Shown here in pieces: positions 25,119 through 33,927 of a stretch of DNA of 43,115 bases. Both the position numbers and the translations under genes were made by a program. Below the pieces are notes generated by a model. It was not told the DNA's origin and searched no databases. It saw only the letters and a list, made by a program, of their open reading frames with translations. Numbering within the stretch: position 1 is the stretch's first letter; every line of letters begins with the position of its first letter. The DNA is from Cyanobacteria bacterium REEB446 (GTDB taxonomy: Bacteria > Cyanobacteriota > Vampirovibrionia > LMEP-6097), in contig JAGWWP010000016.1 in NCBI GenBank assembly GCA_018970325.1, positions 1 to 43,115 on the forward strand, given 5' to 3'.

Positions 25119-26190
25119 GGAATCTTGCTTTAAAGCCATTCTTGATTAAAGATAGAACTGTATCTTTGTCTAACTTAAACGCTGATTGGATTTTGAATAT
25201 TTCTTCACTAACGGTAGTGTTTGAAACTGTACGATTATCAGTCGAAGGGCTAATGCTTATACCAGCTTCTAACATTTTAATTAGACTATGATTTTCAGCT
25301 TTCATTTCTAGCTCAGGTAAGGTCTGTAAATTACTAGTGAGGCAGACTTCGATCGTTATATCGTTGTCCTTGATTATATTTATTAGTTCGGCTGTTTTTT
25401 TATCACCGTAGTTATATTCTTTGTTGAAAAGATTTACGCCATGACCGATTCTTTTTGCATCAGCGAGCTTAATTGCAGAGTATATACTTTCTGGTCCATC
25501 GGCTTCCCCTGCATGAATAGTCTTATTCATACCTTTACTGAGATCAAAAGCTTTCTGATGCAGGCTTACAGGAAAGCCATTTTCAGGTCCAGCTAGGTCG
25601 ATATTGCGAATATCCACTTCACCACTTTTTTTGATATTGAGTAATTCTTCTATATATTTATAAGAATTTTCTGGACTCCAGTGTCTCATTATGCAGAGTA
25701 TTTGAGTGTAGGTGAAGGCTTTATTTACAAAGGGATAATCAGAGAAGAGCTTTTCCGTTTTAGCTGAACCAGATATCTGCTCATTAATTAATTTAGCTGC
25801 ATGACTAAGACCTTTCTCTACGGCTAGAATAACCTCTTTAATTGAAAAGGTATTTTTTTCATTTAATAGTAAAGATGGGCAGTAACGAGGTTCTATATGA
25901 TAGATACCATCAAGGAAGGCATCCAAGGCGAATTCGTAGCTGGCTTGTTCTATATTCTCTAAATCTTGCATGCTTGCACAAAGATACTCAAAGCACTTTA
26001 GATATTCAGGTAAATCCTTATAACTATTTTTAAAGACTAGGTCTTTCAAGCCTTCTTTCGTGTAAGAAGGAAGTTTTACCTTTATCCTATTCGCAAAATC
26101 AATAAGAGATTCTAATCTTACAGAACCATCAAGATGTACGTGTAAGTCAGTTTTTGGGATTTGTTTAATTTCTTCAAGTGTAAATGGCAT
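25111..26190 (-). CDS. add: Adenosine deaminase family protein
   Basis: This metallo-dependent hydrolase converts adenosine and deoxyadenosine to inosine forms in purine salvage. The 359 residues carry the zinc motif HVHLDG (about 17-22), HAGEADGPESI with the third His and catalytic Glu (about 223-233), RIGHGVNL (about 250-257), and PSTDNRTVS with the final Asp (about 313-321). This set fits true adenosine deaminase rather than adenine deaminase, though subgroup assignment is by motif only. It starts 13 bases downstream of a tRNA-Leu gene and overlaps the next gene, so it appears to head or join a long minus-strand transcript. Confidence 0.9.
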   Translation of the reverse strand: MPFTLEEIKQIPKTDLHVHLDGSVRLESLIDFANRIKVKLPSYTKEGLKDLVFKNSYKDLPEYLKCFEYLCASMQDLENIEQASYEFALDAFLDGIYHIEPRYCPSLLLNEKNTFSIKEVILAVEKGLSHAAKLINEQISGSAKTEKLFSDYPFVNKAFTYTQILCIMRHWSPENSYKYIEELLNIKKSGEVDIRNIDLAGPENGFPVSLHQKAFDLSKGMNKTIHAGEADGPESIYSAIKLADAKRIGHGVNLFNKEYNYGDKKTAELINIIKDNDITIEVCLTSNLQTLPELEMKAENHSLIKMLEAGISISPSTDNRTVSNTTVSEEIFKIQSAFKLDKDTVLSLIKNGFKARFHE

Positions 26191-26203
26191 AATTTATATA
26201 GAA

Positions 26204-26289
26204 TGGTGTCTGAGATGAGATTTGAACTCATACAACCCAAAGGTCACTACCCCCTCAAGATAGCGCGTCTACCGTTCCGCCACTCAGAC
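26204..26289 (-). tRNA. tRNA-Leu (anticodon GAG), CCA encoded
   Basis: The cloverleaf can be drawn in full. The acceptor stem GTCTGAG pairs with CTCAGAC without mismatch. The anticodon stem CTATC/GGTAG has loop TTGAGGG with anticodon GAG. A long variable arm (class II) follows, then the T stem ATGAG/CTCAT with loop TTCAAAT, discriminator A and an encoded CCA. The length of 86 bases is normal. It lies 13 bases upstream of add on the same strand, so it is probably processed from a shared transcript. Confidence 0.95.
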
Positions 26290-26339
26290 TAGGTTGAAAA
26301 TATCTTAGCAAAAAGTTTGTTATCATGTTGGAGGAAGTG

Positions 26340-26384
26340 ATGAGAAACGAAGTTTCCTACGGATGCGAGTATTTTTTATATTAA
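26340..26384 (+). other. 14-codon leader ORF overlapping the lipoprotein start
   Basis: ATG 26340 has the best Shine-Dalgarno of the area (GGAGG, five bases upstream) and encodes MRNEVSYGCEYFLY, ending in TAA at 26382-26384 inside the lipoprotein gene. The lipoprotein ATG at 26363 is in another frame with poor spacing to any Shine-Dalgarno. Translation of the leader could deliver ribosomes to it. This is inferred only from the ribosome-binding site. Confidence 0.25.
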
Positions 26385-27565
26385 TTTTATTTTCTTTGAA
26401 TGCGTGCTCTTTTATTGGTAAGAACCCGCGTGATAGCTCGGAAGCTACTGTAGAAGCTGAGCTTGATAAGATTATTTCAGAAGAACCGCTTAGTCCTGAA
26501 GAAATAGACAGGTATTTTGCAGATCTTAGTAATAGGTACAAGAAAGTTTATCTTAACGGTTCTCCTAAAGAAGCTCTTAGTAAAGAATTACACCGTGGTG
26601 ATTTACTAGGTAATCATGTGCCTGAAAGATCTATGGTAATGGAATTGATGTTTAATTTAGCTAATTCTAAAATCCCATACTGTTTTCATATTTCTAAAGA
26701 TCTTTCAGAAGAGCAGGCTGAGGATATAGTTGAAAAATCTTTCAAGCCATTAAAAAAACTAAAGACTAAAGATCTAGATTTTACCCATATGTATTTGGTT
26801 AATTATTATGCAGATGCTTATTTATTTTTAGGTGAAAAATCTTATCTCTCTCTTGCAGAGCAGCTTTATGAAAAATTATTAGAGAGATTGACTAATAGAG
26901 AGAGCTTTTTCGTTTTTCATATAGGAGAGTCTTTCCCAGACATGGATGATAATGCTTATGCTTTGCTTACTATAATTAAACTCTATAGAAATACTTTAGA
27001 CTTGAGATATTTAGAAAAGGCATTGAGATTGGGTGATCAGATCTTAGATAAATTAGAAGGATCTTTCGTGAATACTGATTTAGCTAATTCCATGCTCTAT
27101 CTGTATAATTATACGGGTGAAAAGTATCTATTAGAGAAGGCTAGATATTTTGCTGATTTAATTTTAAATGAGCCTGAATCTTTTAGAACCTCTGAACATG
27201 CAAGGTTTATGAATTTCTTATACTATTTTTTACCAGAGCAGTCCTATAAAGACTTCGCAGCTAAGACTTTAGAGGAAATAATTAAAGAACAGATTAAGGC
27301 TGATGAGAAAAATTACTATTCACTTTTATTGTTAAAAGCAGAACTAATGAGTGAACCAGTTTTCTTAAAATTAAGTGCAAAAAATTTAAGAGATGCAGAT
27401 ACTTTAGATATGCTTAGAACTTTTCTTAAAAAGCCTACTAACTATTATATTTTGGAGCTAAGCATTGATGAGAATTTAAGAGAACCCGTGCTGAGGGCTT
27501 GCGTTGATAAAAAATGTTCAGAAGATTTAAGATCAAAGAAAGCTTTAACTGCTTTTTTGAATTGA
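26363..27565 (+). CDS. Predicted lipoprotein with an alpha/alpha-helical repeat domain
   Basis: A 400-residue protein. The N-terminus MRVFFILILFSLNAC is a signal peptide with lipobox LNAC, the Cys at residue 15 being the lipidation site, so it is anchored in a membrane facing the periplasm or outside. Helical pairs with TPR-like or six-hairpin-like spacing follow (YYADAYLFLGEKSYLSLAEQL; DDNAYALLTIIKLYRNTL; YLEKALRLGDQILDKL; YLLEKARYFADLIL). They recall the C-terminal helical domain of YyaL/DUF255 proteins and other (alpha/alpha)6 folds, but no catalytic residues can be named. It is convergent with recG, with only three bases between stops. Confidence 0.75.
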   Translation: MRVFFILILFSLNACSFIGKNPRDSSEATVEAELDKIISEEPLSPEEIDRYFADLSNRYKKVYLNGSPKEALSKELHRGDLLGNHVPERSMVMELMFNLANSKIPYCFHISKDLSEEQAEDIVEKSFKPLKKLKTKDLDFTHMYLVNYYADAYLFLGEKSYLSLAEQLYEKLLERLTNRESFFVFHIGESFPDMDDNAYALLTIIKLYRNTLDLRYLEKALRLGDQILDKLEGSFVNTDLANSMLYLYNYTGEKYLLEKARYFADLILNEPESFRTSEHARFMNFLYYFLPEQSYKDFAAKTLEEIIKEQIKADEKNYYSLLLLKAELMSEPVFLKLSAKNLRDADTLDMLRTFLKKPTNYYILELSIDENLREPVLRACVDKKCSEDLRSKKALTAFLN

Positions 27566-27568
27566 TTT

Positions 27569-30097
27569 TTAACCAGCATTAAGATTAACTGATTTTTGAA
27601 ACTTTTCTAAAGCTCTTGCTAGTACAGGAAATTCTTTATTAATATCATCATGTTTTTCACTAAATACTCTAGCAGAGTCTCTTGCCGCAATTAATAACTG
27701 CTCTTGATCGATTAGTGAACTTAGAAAGCTATCCCCTACGCCAGATTGTTTAACTCCTAGAAAATCTCCGGCTCCTCTGATCTGTAAATCATGCTGGGCG
27801 ACGATAAAGCCATTATTACTTTTAACTAAAATTTCTAAACGTTGATTAGTCTCTGGATTCTTGGAATTACTTGAAAGCAGGCAGTAGGATTGTTTATTAC
27901 TTCTGCCGACTCGACCTCTGAGTTGATGCAGCTGTGCTAAACCAAATCTCTGACAGGACTCTATAAGTATTACAGTGGCATCTGCTACGTCTATTCCTAC
28001 TTCTATAACGGTGGTGGAAACTAAAATCTGCAATTCCTTTTTGTAGAAGGCTTGCATGGTAGCTTCTTTATCTTCGTCATTGAGTTTTCCGTGCAGAAGA
28101 CCTATTTTATAGTCCTTGAAAGTAGTCTCTTTAAGCTTTTCATACTCAACGCTTGCAGCTTCTGCGGCAAGTGTTTCAGATTCATCAATTAAAGGGAAAA
28201 CTATATATGCTTGATTTCCTTTGTCTAATTCAGTTTTAATAAGCTTATGGGCTTCTGATTTTTTCTTGGATATTTTAGTGATAATCGGTAGGCGATTAGC
28301 AGGGAGTTGATCTATTTCTGACATATCTAAATCTCCGTGTAAAGCTAATGCTAAGGTCCTTGGGATGGGAGTCGCTGTCATGAAGAGCTTTTCGACTAGT
28401 ACCGTCGAGCCAGCCTTATTTTTAGCTTTTAAAGACAGTTGTTCACGCTGTTTTACACCAAAGCGATGTTGTTCATCTATTATTACTAAGCCAAGATTCT
28501 GAAATTCTACACTATCTTGGATGAGGGCATGCGTGCCGACTACTATGTTAACAGTGCCACCAGCTATTTCTTGTAATACACTACGTCTCTCTTTAGTTCC
28601 CTGTCTGCCGATCAATAGAGAGACTTTGATTTTTAAATGAGCGTTTAGTAAATTTATCCATTCTTGAAATTTTTTAAAATGCTGTTTTGCTAATATTTCG
28701 GTGGGAACCATAATTGCAGCTTGATACCCATCATCTATGGCTACTAAAATAGCGAGAAAGGCGACTACGGTTTTTCCAGCTCCGACATCTCCTTGTATTA
28801 ATCGATGCATAGGTTCATCACTAACCATGTCTGGCAGTATCTCTTCGTAAAATACTCGTGCCTGAGCATCTGTTAATTGAAAAGGTAGAAGGTCTAAAAA
28901 TTTATCTACTAAGCCACCCGAAAAGCAGTTGAATTGAATACCTTTTGATTTTTTTTTAACCTGTTTTCGAATTAGCATAAACTGTAGCTGAAGCAGAAAG
29001 AAATCATTGAAGATAAGTCTATGAGCAGCATTGTTAATTTCTAGTTGTGATTCGGGGAAATGTATTTGAGTAATCGCAGACTTTAGGCTCACTAATTGAT
29101 TAGTATCTAAAACTTCTTTAGGTAAAAATTCTTTTACCGTATCTACGTAAAGATCTATACTGCTTCTAATTGCTTTTCGTAGTTGAATGGTAGAAAGCCC
29201 CTCTGTAAGCGGGTAAACGGGGATAATGCGATTTTCGTTCTGTTCAGCTGATTCACTTATCTCGTCACCAATTACTTCTATGACTGGATTTGCAAAACTG
29301 AGTTTGCGAGAAAATTTATCTATTTTTACTTTTCCAAAGCAGATAACCTTACTACCTTCAGGGTACATGCCTTTAAATTGTTTCAAATAGAAGTGACTAG
29401 AGTTACCCTGAAAGTATTTAATGATTTTAATTTTTCCAGAAATATCACTAATCTCTATGTTCATTACGACCAGATCTTTTTTTGGGCTTTTAAAAGCATT
29501 GATTTTGCTGATTTCCCCAAATATAGTCGCGTTATCGTCTAGTTTTAGATCTTTAATAAGATCTTTGCTCTCAAAGAAAATATAGTCACGTGGTTTATAA
29601 AGTAATAGATCTTTGCAGGTCTGTATCCCGATTTTGTCGAATTTTTCTGCTAGTTTTTGACCTACGCCTTTCACGAATTGCACGGGGATCTGCTCGGCAT
29701 CTACGTTTTTAAGATCAGCTTTAAATTTATCTTCTCTAGCTTTTTTGAGAATAGCTAATCGCTCTGCTGTCTCTGCTGAATTTATAGAAGAATTACGCTG
29801 CTCTATATCGCTTTCGTAGTAATCTTCAAGCTCTAAAAGTATATCTAAAATATGATTAATATTTGCTATACGTGAAGATAAGTCTAGGAAAGGATATCTA
29901 GAAATCAGGGCGTAAATTTTATTCCATTTTTCACTGTGCTGGAATATCTTAAGAGCGGCTCTGGATTCTTCTTTCATAAAAGTGGTGAAATCACCATTTT
30001 TGCCCACTATGTTTATATAGTTATGCTGAATCTCAAAGCGAATGCCAGCCCTGATTTTATTTATGGTCTGTAGACCGCTTTGTACATTGCTTGTCAT
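27569..30097 (-). CDS. recG: ATP-dependent DNA helicase RecG with N-terminal extension
   Basis: RecG remodels stalled forks and branched DNA. The 842 residues exceed E. coli RecG by about 150, owing to an N-terminal extension of about 145 residues, a form common in cyanobacteria. A wedge/OB domain follows (PVQFVKGVGQKLAEKFDKIG; RDYIFFESKDL; IFGEISKI). The SF2 helicase motifs are GDVGAGKTVVA (about 434-444), PTEILAKQH, DEQHRFGVKQR (about 533-543), MTATPIPRTLAL, STTVIEVGIDV, QLRGRVGRS and the C-terminal TRG-type region. The ATG at 30097 is preceded in frame by a stop, so the start cannot be further upstream. No Shine-Dalgarno lies at normal distance; see the leader hairpin. Confidence 0.97.
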   Translation of the reverse strand: MTSNVQSGLQTINKIRAGIRFEIQHNYINIVGKNGDFTTFMKEESRAALKIFQHSEKWNKIYALISRYPFLDLSSRIANINHILDILLELEDYYESDIEQRNSSINSAETAERLAILKKAREDKFKADLKNVDAEQIPVQFVKGVGQKLAEKFDKIGIQTCKDLLLYKPRDYIFFESKDLIKDLKLDDNATIFGEISKINAFKSPKKDLVVMNIEISDISGKIKIIKYFQGNSSHFYLKQFKGMYPEGSKVICFGKVKIDKFSRKLSFANPVIEVIGDEISESAEQNENRIIPVYPLTEGLSTIQLRKAIRSSIDLYVDTVKEFLPKEVLDTNQLVSLKSAITQIHFPESQLEINNAAHRLIFNDFFLLQLQFMLIRKQVKKKSKGIQFNCFSGGLVDKFLDLLPFQLTDAQARVFYEEILPDMVSDEPMHRLIQGDVGAGKTVVAFLAILVAIDDGYQAAIMVPTEILAKQHFKKFQEWINLLNAHLKIKVSLLIGRQGTKERRSVLQEIAGGTVNIVVGTHALIQDSVEFQNLGLVIIDEQHRFGVKQREQLSLKAKNKAGSTVLVEKLFMTATPIPRTLALALHGDLDMSEIDQLPANRLPIITKISKKKSEAHKLIKTELDKGNQAYIVFPLIDESETLAAEAASVEYEKLKETTFKDYKIGLLHGKLNDEDKEATMQAFYKKELQILVSTTVIEVGIDVADATVILIESCQRFGLAQLHQLRGRVGRSNKQSYCLLSSNSKNPETNQRLEILVKSNNGFIVAQHDLQIRGAGDFLGVKQSGVGDSFLSSLIDQEQLLIAARDSARVFSEKHDDINKEFPVLARALEKFQKSVNLNAG

Positions 30098-30111
30098 TAT
30101 TTAAATAGCAC

Positions 30112-30174
30112 GGGCGTGCATCCTCCTCGGCCTTGAACTTGTTTGTTCGGCTACACGCCCAGCACAGCAGTATA
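30112..30174 (-). promoter_or_regulatory. recG promoter and structured leader with a sequestered Shine-Dalgarno
   Basis: The -10 box TATACT occupies 30174-30169 on the minus strand. Just downstream, GGGCGTG (30160-30154) pairs with CACGCCC (30118-30112). Inside is a second stem, GCC-GAAC against GTTC-GGC with a two-base bulge and six-base loop (30151-30130). The loop region between holds AGGAGG, immediately followed by ATG for a six-codon peptide (MHARAI, 30121-30101) whose TAA lies three bases before the recG ATG. This suggests translational control of recG through the leader. Confidence 0.45.
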
Positions 30175-30245
30175 AATTCAAAGTTTTATTCACTTGTCAT
30201 GCCTAAGCTATAATTTTAGAGAAATCTAAAGGGATTGTGTTAATT

Positions 30246-31208
30246 ATGGCTACAAGTAATAAAATAAATATTGCGGATAATATCATAGAGACTATCGGTA
30301 GAACGCCTTTAGTAAGATTAAATCAAGGTAGAATGCTTGTGCCAGAGCATGTTGCTGATGTAGTTTTAAAATTAGAGTTTTTTAATCCAGGTGGTTCTGT
30401 AAAAGATCGCATCGCTATGAGTATGATTAATGCTGCTGAAGAAGCAGGTTTAATTTCTCCTAATAAATCAGTTATCGTTGAGCCAACTAGTGGTAACACG
30501 GGAATAGGTCTAGCTTTGGTTTGTGCAGCTAAGGGTTATAAATTAATACTTACTATGCCAGATACGATGAGCATAGAGAGAAGAAAATTATTAAAAGCTT
30601 ATGGGGCGGATTTAGTGCTAACTCCAGGAGCCTTAGGGATGAGAGGGGCTATCGCTAAAGCAGAAGAGCTATCTAATACTTTGCCAAATGGCTTTATGCC
30701 GCAGCAATTCAGTAATTTAGCCAATCCTAAGATTCACAGGGAGACTACCGCAGATGAAATTTGGGAAGATACCGCAGGCGGGGTAGATATTATCGTCGCT
30801 GGTGTAGGAACTGGAGGCACTATTACTGGATTAGGACAGGTGCTTAAATCTAAAAAGCCGAGTATAAAGATTTATGCTGTAGAACCAGAAGAGTCTCCAG
30901 TAATTTCTGGTGGTGAACCTGGTCCACATAAAATTCAAGGTATTGGAGCAGGCTTTGTTCCAGATAATTTAGATAAGTCTCTACTTGATGGGGTTATAAA
31001 AGTTAATGTTACGACAGCTGTAGCGACTGCTCGTAAAGTTGCAGCAAAGGAAGGTATACTTTGTGGAATCTCTTCTGGAGCGACTCTTGATGCGGCTTTA
31101 CAGTTAGCTAAAGATCCAGTTAATAAAGGCAAGATGATAGTGGTAATTATTCCTTCTAATGGAGAAAGGTATTTATCGACTGTACTTTATGCTGACCTAG
31201 AGGTGTAG
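30246..31208 (+). CDS. cysK: Cysteine synthase (O-acetylserine sulfhydrylase)
   Basis: A PLP enzyme that makes cysteine from O-acetylserine and sulfide. The 320 residues include [11 protein letters not shown], the PLP lysine in [11 protein letters not shown] (about 44-54), the substrate loop [11 protein letters not shown] (about 76-86), [13 protein letters not shown], the phosphate loop [10 protein letters not shown] (about 183-192), and GISSGATL. The ATG at 30246 is chosen; a GTG nine bases upstream lies too close to the GGGA box. It is divergent from recG. Confidence 0.94.
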   Translation: MATSNKINIADNIIETIGRTPLVRLNQGRMLVPEHVADVVLKLEFFNPGGSVKDRIAMSMINAAEEAGLISPNKSVIVEPTSGNTGIGLALVCAAKGYKLILTMPDTMSIERRKLLKAYGADLVLTPGALGMRGAIAKAEELSNTLPNGFMPQQFSNLANPKIHRETTADEIWEDTAGGVDIIVAGVGTGGTITGLGQVLKSKKPSIKIYAVEPEESPVISGGEPGPHKIQGIGAGFVPDNLDKSLLDGVIKVNVTTAVATARKVAAKEGILCGISSGATLDAALQLAKDPVNKGKMIVVIIPSNGERYLSTVLYADLEV

Positions 31209-31241
31209 ATTAAGGCTTTAAAGTGTAAGTTGAACAGTAAC

Positions 31242-31256
31242 TTCTGCGTTTTCGTC
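31242..31256 (-). repeat. 15-bp match to the repeat inside the glycosyltransferase gene
   Basis: On the minus strand this reads GACGAAAACGCAGAA, identical to segments at 38987-39001 and 39167-39181. In one frame it encodes EDENAEV within a short open stretch ending TVQLTL-stop, between the initiator tRNA and the end of cysK. It may be a fragment of the same dispersed repeat. Confidence 0.5.
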
Positions 31257-31269
31257 TTCCTTGATAAAA

Positions 31270-31346
<77 letters not shown>

Positions 31347-31372
31347 TAAAGGATTTTAGCAAAGCTGAAGCT

Positions 31373-31879
31373 CTAATAGCAAATGTTATTTTCATTACAT
31401 ACGGAAAATTGGTCTTTAGTAACTTTATAAACTTCTCTAGTCGTTTCTTTTACGCGAGAAAATACATCCGTTACTATAGTTTTTGCATCTGCTTCTACAG
31501 AAGGAGTTGTGAGTTCTGGACATTTAGAAAGATCAAAGCCGCATTCTTTTGCTAAACGCTGTTCTCGTTTGTATTTTTTTGTGATTTCCATCAGATCTAG
31601 GCTGCCACCGATTTGATAAGTTTTATCCCAGGGTTGGTAAATAAGTTCAGTGTTGAGTAAGCCGATTTTAGGTTTTATTTTAGCTACTGGAATTTTAATT
31701 GTTGAAGATTCGTTATGTGTTTCGAGTGGGGCTAAGTTTGATCTATAGCCTATCTGATAATCTTTGAGCTCATTAATTTCTTCGCTGTCAAGGCGGATCT
31801 TTTCAAAGCCATAGACTTGAATCTCAAAGATTAGAGTAATTATGAAAACGAATAAGATGTTCTTAAATATTTTCTTCAT
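31373..31879 (-). CDS. Hypothetical secreted protein with four cysteines
   Basis: A 168-residue product from ATG 31879, which has GAGGAAAG upstream. A signal peptide (MKKIFKNILFVFIITLIFEI, cleavage near VYG) directs export. The mature part has two Cys pairs, ECGFDLSKC and SVCNENNIC, which could form disulfides. No family recognised. It lies between the YceI gene and the initiator tRNA, all on the minus strand, 48 bases after YceI. Confidence 0.7.
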   Translation of the reverse strand: MKKIFKNILFVFIITLIFEIQVYGFEKIRLDSEEINELKDYQIGYRSNLAPLETHNESSTIKIPVAKIKPKIGLLNTELIYQPWDKTYQIGGSLDLMEITKKYKREQRLAKECGFDLSKCPELTTPSVEADAKTIVTDVFSRVKETTREVYKVTKDQFSVCNENNICY

Positions 31880-31927
31880 TTTTCTTTCCTCTAAGCCATA
31901 CATTGAATCATGTATTTGAGAGCAGAA

Positions 31928-32581
31928 TTAGACTGGGTTCGCTTTAAGATCGAAGCTTAGTTTTACGGTATCGTTTATTAACTTATCTCCAAGATTACTG
32001 AAGAATTTACCTGAACCGTATTTAACATCGAAGTCAGTTCTGTCAAAGATAAAGTTCCCTTTAAAGCTATAGTTAAAACCATCTGTAGTATAGAATCCCG
32101 TAATATTAGTATTTTTTTTAGTATTTTTAATAGTTAATTGACCGACTATCTGATATTTTTTATCGCTGATTTTTTGAACCTGAGTTGATTTGAATGTTGC
32201 TTCTGGATACTTTTTTGTATCAAAGAAGTCTGGGCTTTTTAAATGCTGCACTATTTTGTTTTGTAGTTCACCACTGAGATTATCATTAGTGATACTTGTC
32301 ATATCCATTACTAACTCGGCAGCAGTAAGCTCTCCACCTGTATTGACGATGACTTTACCTTTCTTGATTTTGATTCCGCCAGTGTGTTCTGCGATTACAG
32401 GTGAACCATTGGTGCCGTACCATCTTACTGAGCTGCGATTAGGGTTCAGCTCTAAAGTCTCACCCATCTCTTTGTTTTTTTTCTCTGCGAAAGCCGAGCT
32501 ATTAAATTGAGTGAGGAATACCATGCTGATAAAGACAGCGAGCTTCACTAAATTAGGTAAAGATTTCTTTAGAGTTTTCAT
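31928..32581 (-). CDS. YceI-family periplasmic lipocalin-like protein
   Basis: YceI proteins are periplasmic beta-barrels that bind polyisoprenoid-type lipids. The 217 residues begin with a signal peptide (about 1-32, ending SSAFA). The YceI pattern follows: SSVRWYGTNG (S-x-V-x-W), GGELTAAELVMDMTSI, LKSPDFFDTKKYPEATF, a diagnostic block, then VGQLTIKNTKKN and a final LSFDLKA strand. It is divergent from the NADH dehydrogenase gene, 46 bases apart, and upstream of the secreted four-Cys protein. Confidence 0.88.
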   Translation of the reverse strand: MKTLKKSLPNLVKLAVFISMVFLTQFNSSAFAEKKNKEMGETLELNPNRSSVRWYGTNGSPVIAEHTGGIKIKKGKVIVNTGGELTAAELVMDMTSITNDNLSGELQNKIVQHLKSPDFFDTKKYPEATFKSTQVQKISDKKYQIVGQLTIKNTKKNTNITGFYTTDGFNYSFKGNFIFDRTDFDVKYGSGKFFSNLGDKLINDTVKLSFDLKANPV

Positions 32582-32627
32582 TTTTGTTACAACAATTGAG
32601 TATACTATCAGTGGACGTATAGATTAT

Positions 32628-33887
32628 ATGGGTCAAAGAAAGAAAGTTATTATTATTGGTGGTGGTTTTGGGGGTATTTTTACTGCTCGGAAACTGGCTA
32701 ATCATAATATTGATGTTCTACTCATTGATAAACAGAACCATCATCTTTTTCAACCCTTACTTTATCAGGTAGCCGCAGGGATTCTTTCGCCAGAGAATGT
32801 GGCGATACCTCTCAGATTGGTTTTCGCTGATAATAAGAATGTCAAAGTAAGAATGGAAGAAGTTCTTAATGTAGACAGATCTGCTCAAAAAGTCGTAACT
32901 AAGGAGAATGAATATTTTTATGATTTTTTAGTAATTGCGACAGGCAGTACTTATAATTTCTTTGGTCATAATGAATGGGCGAAGCATGTTTTTACATTGA
33001 AAACTTTAGCTGGGGCATTAAAGCTTAAAAATCATATTCAGACTCAGTTTGAAAGAGCTTTGGTCACCAAGGATTCTGCTGAAAAGGAAAGGCTACTTAC
33101 TTTTGCAATAGTAGGTGCTGGTCCTACTGGGGTTGAGATGGCTGGGATAATCTCTGAGATAGCAAAAAAGTTTACTCAAGAAGAGTCTGCGATTAAGTTT
33201 CAGGATATTAAAGTTAATTTAATTGAAACAGCAGAAAGACCATTAGCGGCTTTCTCTACTTATCTTTCTGATTACTCAGTGCAGGTTATGCATAAGCTGG
33301 GTATTCAAGTGAAGCTCAATACCACTGTAGAAGAGATACAGCATAATTATATTAAAACGTCTGAAGGTGAAATCCACTCTAACACGATTATTTGGGCGGC
33401 TGGTGTTTTGGGAGTGGGAGCTGCAAGCTTGTTGAATATTTTAAAACCAGCAAGAGGAAATAAAGTAACCGTAAACGAATATTTGAATCTATTTGATGAT
33501 GATAAAGTTTTTGTTATTGGTGATACTGCAGAGCTTATGCAAAACGACAGACCTTTACCTGGATTGGGTTCGGTCGCTAAGCAGCAGGGTATTTATTTAG
33601 GTAGAGCCTTGAGGAAAATAGTTCGAGGTGAAGATCGCCGAGAGATAAAACCCTTTAAGTATGAGGATTATGGCATTATGGCGATAATCGGTAAAAGAGC
33701 TGCTGTAGCTGAGTTGCCTTTAGTTCATTTACAGGGTGCTCCAGCATGGATACTTTGGGGATTAGTGCATTTATTATTGTTAATAGGTTTTAGAAATCGC
33801 GCTATTGTGCTTTTTGATTGGGTTTGGACTTATTTAGCTGGGAATTATTCTTCACGTGTAATTAACCAAGTTAATTACGAGACCTAA
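32628..33887 (+). CDS. ndh: Type II NADH:quinone oxidoreductase
   Basis: NDH-2 is a non-proton-pumping flavoenzyme on the inner face of the membrane, passing electrons from NADH to quinone. From ATG 32628 the 419-residue protein starts MGQRKKVIIIGGGFGG, the FAD Rossmann motif. HHLFQPLLYQVAAGIL is the conserved FAD/quinone region. IVGAGPTGVEMAG (about 161-173) is the NADH Rossmann motif, and VIGDTAEL and GSVAKQQG are family landmarks. The C-terminal 45 residues are hydrophobic/amphipathic (WILWGLVHLLLLIGF), matching the membrane anchor of the family. Upstream in-frame codons exist but lack homology, so the short start is chosen. Confidence 0.94.
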   Translation: MGQRKKVIIIGGGFGGIFTARKLANHNIDVLLIDKQNHHLFQPLLYQVAAGILSPENVAIPLRLVFADNKNVKVRMEEVLNVDRSAQKVVTKENEYFYDFLVIATGSTYNFFGHNEWAKHVFTLKTLAGALKLKNHIQTQFERALVTKDSAEKERLLTFAIVGAGPTGVEMAGIISEIAKKFTQEESAIKFQDIKVNLIETAERPLAAFSTYLSDYSVQVMHKLGIQVKLNTTVEEIQHNYIKTSEGEIHSNTIIWAAGVLGVGAASLLNILKPARGNKVTVNEYLNLFDDDKVFVIGDTAELMQNDRPLPGLGSVAKQQGIYLGRALRKIVRGEDRREIKPFKYEDYGIMAIIGKRAAVAELPLVHLQGAPAWILWGLVHLLLLIGFRNRAIVLFDWVWTYLAGNYSSRVINQVNYET

Positions 33888-33927
33888 GTGATGTCACGAA
33901 AATATAGAAAATGGAGTGATGGGATTC

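Noticed and set aside
30112-30160. Small SRP RNA
   Set aside because: The conserved GGTCAGG...GGAAGGAAGCAG core is absent and the element lies between a promoter and recG.
33889-33898. GTGATGTCAC palindrome between ndh and the barrel gene as a regulatory site
   Set aside because: It lies between two gene ends, is short, and lacks any support beyond symmetry.
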